This document shows, piece by piece, positions 58,187 through 64,000 of a DNA stretch of 64,000 bases (within the stretch, counting starts at the first letter, position 1; every line of letters begins with the position of its first letter). This DNA comes from Sequoia sempervirens (lineage: Eukaryota > Streptophyta > Pinopsida > Cupressales > Cupressaceae). The notes beneath the pieces were generated by a model. That model was given only the letters and a program-made list of their open reading frames with translations, did not search any database and had not been told where the DNA came from. Position numbers and translations under genes: made by a program. The DNA lies in contig VDFB02115099.1 in NCBI GenBank assembly GCA_007258455.2, positions 1 through 64,000 of the forward strand. The letters are read 5' to 3'.

Positions 58187-61100
58187 GAAAAAAGAACATA
58201 GTTCCTCCATCACAACTCTCAATGTAGTTCAATATAGTTCACACCTAGGTTCCTATGCATCTATCAACTTCTAGCTAATAGTTCAAGTCTATATTCTTCC
58301 TTATTTCTCAAAGAGAAAAACAAGTATAAGAAAGAATGAAATAGGGTACATGCCATAGTTTCATTAAATTCATGCAAGTAACCACAATTTTCTAATGATG
58401 ATGGATCATTGGGTGTGATCCAAAACGTTGAAGAAAAAACACACATTTTAAACTAGAAGCTTGCACAATTCTAATTGATGGATTGTCAAAAACTCATATC
58501 AACTACAATTTTCTACCATTTCCATAAAGAATCAAAATATGATATAGTTTGAATAACAAGCTCAAGAACAAACACAAAAAGAATCAAATAATCAACCTTT
58601 GAACACAAATCCATTTTAATGATGTTGTTTTCTCTTTTCACATTTCCAAGCTTCTCCTAAAATGTCCTCCAAGCAAGTACAAACCTCTTAGAGAAATGAT
58701 AATAATATTTTATAATGAACATGAGTACACATAGTGAATCCATTTTGTTCATTGGATACTTTTGGCAATGAGAACAATGAAAATATGCCGATTCAAACTA
58801 CATTCCAACAAAAATAGTGGCAACCAAACAAGAGGTAAATAACATAAGAAAGTCCCTATTAAAATTTATGCACCTAGTCCAAAGAAGCCTTAGCTTGACA
58901 TTTAAGGAAGTGTTAAGTCAAAAATCTACATTTTGCCACTTCAAACAAAATATCTATAAATCATTATAATTCTTTAACTCACATTTCAACCTCATGTTCT
59001 TAATACAAATCAAAAGATAAATCCTTGATGATATTAATATTTGAATCCACTATAATGTCAAACTAATTTTCACTTCCAACAAACATCCACTCTACCTTCT
59101 ATGTCTATATTAATTTCATTGATTAGTCACTTAAATGAGCTTTTTGTTGAAAATAACATTAGAATTCCTTCTAGCTTGTTAGATATAATATTGATGTTAA
59201 AATGAACTCGCCATCCTCATTTTGAAAACCTAACCTTCTAGATAAGCTACCCTTGTGACTTTACAGATAACATCACCCTTGGTTATTTTGAGACGGTCCA
59301 AGCATTGTTGATGTGCTATGATACTTTCTTGTTGACTATTCATTTATTTTAAGTGGAAATTGTGATTACATATCTCATTTATGTGTGTTGTTCAAATGTT
59401 GATATGGAGTTAACATCCTTCTCATGTTGATAGACTTAGTCTTTTTGGTATGCTACATTTGGCCTTTACAAATAACATCATTCTTTCAAGATGATCCAAG
59501 AATGTTTTATGGATGATTTGATAACTTGACAAATATAAAAGATGTCATCTTTGACTAATTTAATGTTGAAGATACATCAAACATTTTATGTAGATAATGT
59601 TTTTCAAATCAATTTCATTGATTCATGTGTGATATTAGTAGAATCTATTAAGAAATATTTTCTTATATTAATTACGTATTTTGTTATTATATATTCAAGT
59701 AAAAACAATAAGATAGCGTAAGTATTTAGAGTGGATCATTGTTTAGATAATAATTCTATTGAGTTACTCATGTGTGACATATTACTTTATATTTCAAGCC
59801 AATAATAATAAAAGACATAACCTAACATATAGAAGATAGTTGATAAATAAGTGTAAATTGTATATTTAAAATTCTTCAATACCCTCAATTATATATAAAA
59901 CAATTTTGCTAGAATGTTTACTTGTTTTTAGTTATTTTATGTTTATGATAGATTTCATATCATTGATATTTTTATATTTTCTGAGAATCCTTACAATAAT
60001 CACGGACAAGTCAATATTACTTATATCTAACGAGAGTCAAAAATGATGATGATGAATGAAGCTCCCAAGTAAATAAGTTCTATCAGCCAAGAAAACCTAA
60101 GGGAAAGTAAGAAAGAGAACTATTTAGGGTTATGTTTAGAGGACAAACAGAGACAATAATCCGAAAACGTACTGTTCCATGGGGACATGTGCCCTGCCCT
60201 GTAGGACCATCTGAGGCATTTCAAAGACCACAAATGTGAGGTTTCTGTAGCAATCCTTATTCTTTTCTTTTTTTCTCACATCTACAATGGAATTTTGGGA
60301 AAAACCTAACATTGCATAAAAAAATTTCTACCTGGCGACGGAAGATATTTAGGGGCATCCCACAGCTGATATTTTTTCCGAAAATATATAGATGTAGAAT
60401 TAAAAATAAGACATTTTCAAGCAATTATTTTCATTACAGATAGCATAACGATCATTTATTCATTGTGGCGACTTTTGCACTTGTCATTTTTATTTTTATT
60501 GTCTTCTAGGGTTTAATGTCAAACACAAATCGTTTTTGCACTTGCATTTTATTATTCACTCAAGTTTCAATTTCAATTTTCATTAGTTACTGTTGAACGC
60601 TCATTGCTTCATATTAAATATTCAATGTGATAGATCATTACTTGAATTTCAGCTCCTTAAAATGTTAAATGACATTAACCGTTTGATTATACAGTTTAAA
60701 AGCTAAGATAAGTTCTCTTCGTATCTTAGATACACCCATGCAATAAAAAATATATAATTAAGATGACTGAAACAAGATCAGTTAAATATCCATGCAAATT
60801 GTTTCAGAAATTAACCACGTAATTAAAGAGCTCACCAAATCCCCTTACAAACCTACCTTAGGTTGGAAGTGCTATATGGATGACTGAAAGCAGTGTTTTC
60901 TCAATAAAAAATTATCTACCAAATTTTATAAGCCTAACAGAATCAAAGCACCTAAAAGCGAAGGCACTTCAACGAAACTGCAACAAATTTTAATAAGACA
61001 TTTCCATCTCCAACTAGTATAAAAGCTTGAGGCTAATGTTCTTATCTGTAAAATAAAATCTTGTTTGCAAAGCATACATCATGGTTTTCCCTTTCTCAAG

Positions 61101-61342
61101 AAAAAATTTACTCTGGTGTTCCATACATGCAGATCCTCAGCCTTACCAACAGTAGCCAGTTGACAAAAAATTAGGATGTAAAGATTCAAATAGAATCATT
61201 CTTAAATCTTAATTGTAGAAATGCGAAGCCACTATGCTAGGTTCTGGTCAAAAACAATGTAATCCCTCATAAAAATTATGAATATAGTCATTACAGCCAT
61301 CTCATAGTTCCTTTTCTTAAAATATGGTGAAAAGGAGGAAAA
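58187..61342. other. Unassigned AT-rich DNA and CPSF73-I downstream flank, unit B
   Basis: No gene is supported. The site of the unit A foldback insertion is here, empty, at about 60150-60160. Confidence 0.45.
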
Positions 61343-63381
61343 CTAATCAGAACCAATAGGTTTAATAGCATTACGCATTCTATTAAGTGCAGTTTTGATG
61401 CGTTCCTTCAGGTTTTCATTTTCACAGGCAACAGTATTGTTTGCATGGTCTACTGTGGCCATAATCCCATCCACAGATACAATTAGTTTTCCTTCCTCTT
61501 CCTTAACGTCTCCAAACAAAGAAGAAAATAATGATTGAATTATTTTACTAAAATCCTTCTCTGCCTTACCTTCCTTTAAATCTGAATCAGGTGACTTTGC
61601 CCTTGAAGACTCTGGATTGAAATTCATCATCATTACGATAATGGAGTCTGACACCATATCACTTATGGGATCAGATACCCACTGTAACACTACATAATCT
61701 GCTCCTTCTTGCTTCACTGTAACTTTGCCATGGACTTTAAGAGTAGGAACTTCATCGTTTGAAATTTCTACACCCTCATACAATTGTTGGAGACGGCTCT
61801 TAAGTACAGAGAATGCTCCCTTATATGGGATTGATAGTCGCTGTGTAACAGTTCCTGTTGAAAGCTGAGTGAATACATGAAGATCTTCGGGAGCCATTAT
61901 CTGGTACGTGAAACCTTTTCTCACCAGTAAACCACTCACTTGATTGCCTTCTTCAGGTGTCTTTTCTGCTAACCTGCCTATTGCCTTTGCTGTCTTCTCA
62001 GCATTAAAATGCATCTCTACTGTCTGGCAGTTCTTTGGTGACAAAACTCTCATATTTTGGTCTGCAAACTGAGAAAGCAGCTTTTGTTTAAGGCGTCCCA
62101 TTTCATTTGCCTCTCCATGCACGAGAATTATGTTTGATGGACGTAGCTCATTTAAAAATGCACTTGTCTGGCTGAAATCAGCATGAGCTGAAAATGAAAT
62201 ATAGTGGACCTGCATATTCAACGGAGCTTGTAAACCATTCATCAATGTCACCTCCTTTGGTTCATTCATAATAGTCTTTGCCAGCGTACCCTCAACTACA
62301 TACCCAGGAATCACACATGCATTCTTCCTATCATGACACCAAATATCAAAGAGCTGCCTCGACAAACCACTCTGCAAGCCACCTGGACTAGCCATGACTA
62401 CTGAAGGCCCATCATCCTCAAAGTTCTCAATGCTTTTCAGAGGTAAGATGTGTTTAAAATCAAATGGATTTAAATTTGAACTATTAAATTGAGTTTGAAT
62501 TCTATCATTCATTGCATTAATGTATGTTTGATAAACAGCCATGCACCTTTTTGCCAGAGGAGAAGCATAATAAATGGGAATATTATGGAGATCTGGATGT
62601 GCTGCCCAATATTCATCAAGAATCAATAGAAGCTCTTGAGCACGACCCAATGCAAATGCAGGAATGAGTACCCTTCCACCCTGAGACACAACACTGTGTA
62701 CTACATCAGTGAATCTTTTCTCTCGGACAGCTCTAGGTTGATGAAGCTGCACACCATAAGTCGACTCAATTATGCAAACATCAGGGGAGAACTGTGGAGT
62801 CTCAGCAGCACGAAGGTGACGATCTTCCTCACGGGAGTAATCACCAGTATATAATACACGCACCCCTGCAATGTCAACCATGAACATTGCTGCACCAAGA
62901 ACATGCCCTGCTGTGTAACACCAGAATCGGATGCCATTCACTTCCTGGGTCTGGTGGAAATCAATTACCTAAAGTTTGAACATAGAGTACCTTCAGATTG
63001 ATTAGGAAAAAATTCTACAACTAAACTTTGCACCACAAGAACCAGAAGTAAGACATCAGTTCATAAGTGGATGAAGGCCAAGAAAACTGCACCTCAATCT
63101 TATCCATTGATCGAAGAATGTCTTGTTCATCAAATAACATATCTTCCACAGAAACCTTGCTTACTTTCACATAATCAGAAAGTAGAAGTTTGTAAATAGC
63201 TTTGGTTGCATGTGTCATAAATACCCGACCATTGAAAGTTGTCTGCATATCATGGATCGATTAATATTCCTAGGTTGAGTCAAAATTAGATAAAAGAATA
63301 ACTGTCTCTATTGTAGGGGTATAAAAGAGCCTTACCTTCTCCAAAAAATAAGGAAGAGATGCTGCGTGGTCCAGATGGAAA
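61343..63381 (-). CDS. CPSF73-I: CPSF73-I, exons 3-5 of the rightmost copy (partial)
   Basis: Exons 63381-63336, 63242-63093 and 62968-61343 match the complete gene in length, phase and splice sites. They encode most of HFHLDH, then [22 protein letters not shown] and VHGE, through to the stop codon. Exons 1 and 2 should lie beyond 64000, about 6.5 kb upstream if intron 2 is the same size. Compared with the complete copy there are seven amino-acid differences in exon 5; here the residues at [23 protein letters not shown] and LKVHG agree with what is usual in plant homologues. It is therefore the more conventional enzyme. Confidence 0.9.
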
Positions 63382-64000
63382 CTGCAAGAAAGCATATTAT
63401 ATCAATCCAAAGAATGGTGCATCCTATCTTCTTAAACCATTCCTCAATAGTAAAGAATAGAATTGAAATAGTACAACATCTACCCCCTATTGTGAAGGCA
63501 CTAATTCATAAATAAAACATGTAAATTTCATGCAATTGCAGAGTAAATTACCACAGTAAATGAACATTTTAGCATAGTGTTCCAAAACGAAAGAAAGCAA
63601 TCTGGTACATCAAAATAACATGTTATTTTGCAGTCAATTCCAAAGCACGCTGATTTTTTTTAAACAACATTATTAGGTATTCTCTGGTAATTTACCTTGT
63701 CCCTAGAACTGAGCATCACTTTGTTACTAAATCATCAAAACAGCTTTTGACTTCTAAAATGGCTTTTGTCTTATAAAACATGTTTAAATTTATTCATAAA
63801 GATTGGAAGTGAAACCTTATTTCCTTAATCCATAATAAAGCCTCATTCCTCAAGACATTCTGTAATATTTAAACATTTCCTGACTAGCACATCTCCCCGT
63901 GGTCTTATAAGGCTCCTATGACATTATCCTTCTGAAGTCACTTCAACTTTAATTTCTCTTATAAAACAGAAATTATCTTACAATCAAATTAAAATAGATT
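63382..64000 (-). other. CPSF73-I: Start of intron 2 of the rightmost CPSF73-I copy
   Basis: It matches 29098-29710 at high identity and runs off the window edge. Confidence 0.8.

Larger units (their letters stand above)
35664..64000. repeat. Tandem duplication, unit B (continues past the right edge)
   Basis: This is the second copy of unit A. It lacks the 195-bp foldback insertion at 25663-25857. It has clean sequence where unit A is noisy or missing (44592-45990, 49915-50600, 51820-52230, 53305-55487). It ends inside the counterpart of CPSF73-I intron 2. Confidence 0.9.

Noticed and set aside
1..64000. tRNA, rRNA, CRISPR, bacterial operon or organelle insertions
   Set aside because: None is visible. 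GGTTCGAA-like motifs at 13485-13660 and 45890-46080 are palindromic repeats without a cloverleaf.

Overview
This is nuclear DNA of a seed plant, AT-rich and dominated by transposons. The only host gene is CPSF73-I, the mRNA 3'-end-processing endonuclease. Its protein follows the land-plant family closely, and its exons sit among copia, LINE and nested LTR elements with a 6.4-kb intron. A fragment with a hammerhead-ribozyme motif of the Penelope-like type hints at a gymnosperm, because such elements are reported in plants mainly from conifers. This assignment is an inference.

The window is a head-to-tail tandem duplication. Unit A (3360-35663) and unit B (35664 to beyond the right end) carry the same content in the same order at about 99% identity. 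Matching points are 32,306 bp apart at the left. The offset rises to about 34.5 kb after an N gap in unit A, because unit B has 2,183 bp where unit A has 100 Ns. CPSF73-I lies on the minus strand across the unit boundaries. One complete five-exon gene of 683 codons runs from 36243 down to 27057. Exon 1 of a second copy lies at 3806-3937. Exons 3-5 of a third copy lie at 61343-63381, with the rest beyond the window. At least three linked copies are therefore implied.

Layout of unit A, with unit B parallel. At 1-3359 is the 3' part of an LTR retrotransposon that sits in intron 1 of the leftmost CPSF73-I copy; unit B lacks it. Exon 1 and an upstream region with short tandem repeats follow (3.8-5.7 kb). 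Next is a decayed minus-strand copia element (5696-20528). Its right LTR has grown from about 1.7 to 8 kb through four nested insertions: a 1-kb element with terminal inverted repeats, a probable 1.5-kb solo LTR, a 625-bp fragment with a hammerhead motif, and a 3.1-kb non-autonomous LTR element. After the N gap come a decayed LINE (about 22.0-23.7 kb), unassigned AT-rich DNA, a 195-bp foldback insertion present only in unit A, and then the CPSF73-I gene.

Order of events read from the sequence: the copia element inserted, then the nested elements, then the whole block was duplicated. Later the foldback element entered unit A and the LTR retrotransposon entered the leftmost intron 1. Three patches of unit A (about 12.29-13.56, 17.49-18.2 and 19.38-19.82 kb) are full of scattered indels against unit B while their flanks are nearly identical. 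They look like unpolished assembly and should not be read as biology.
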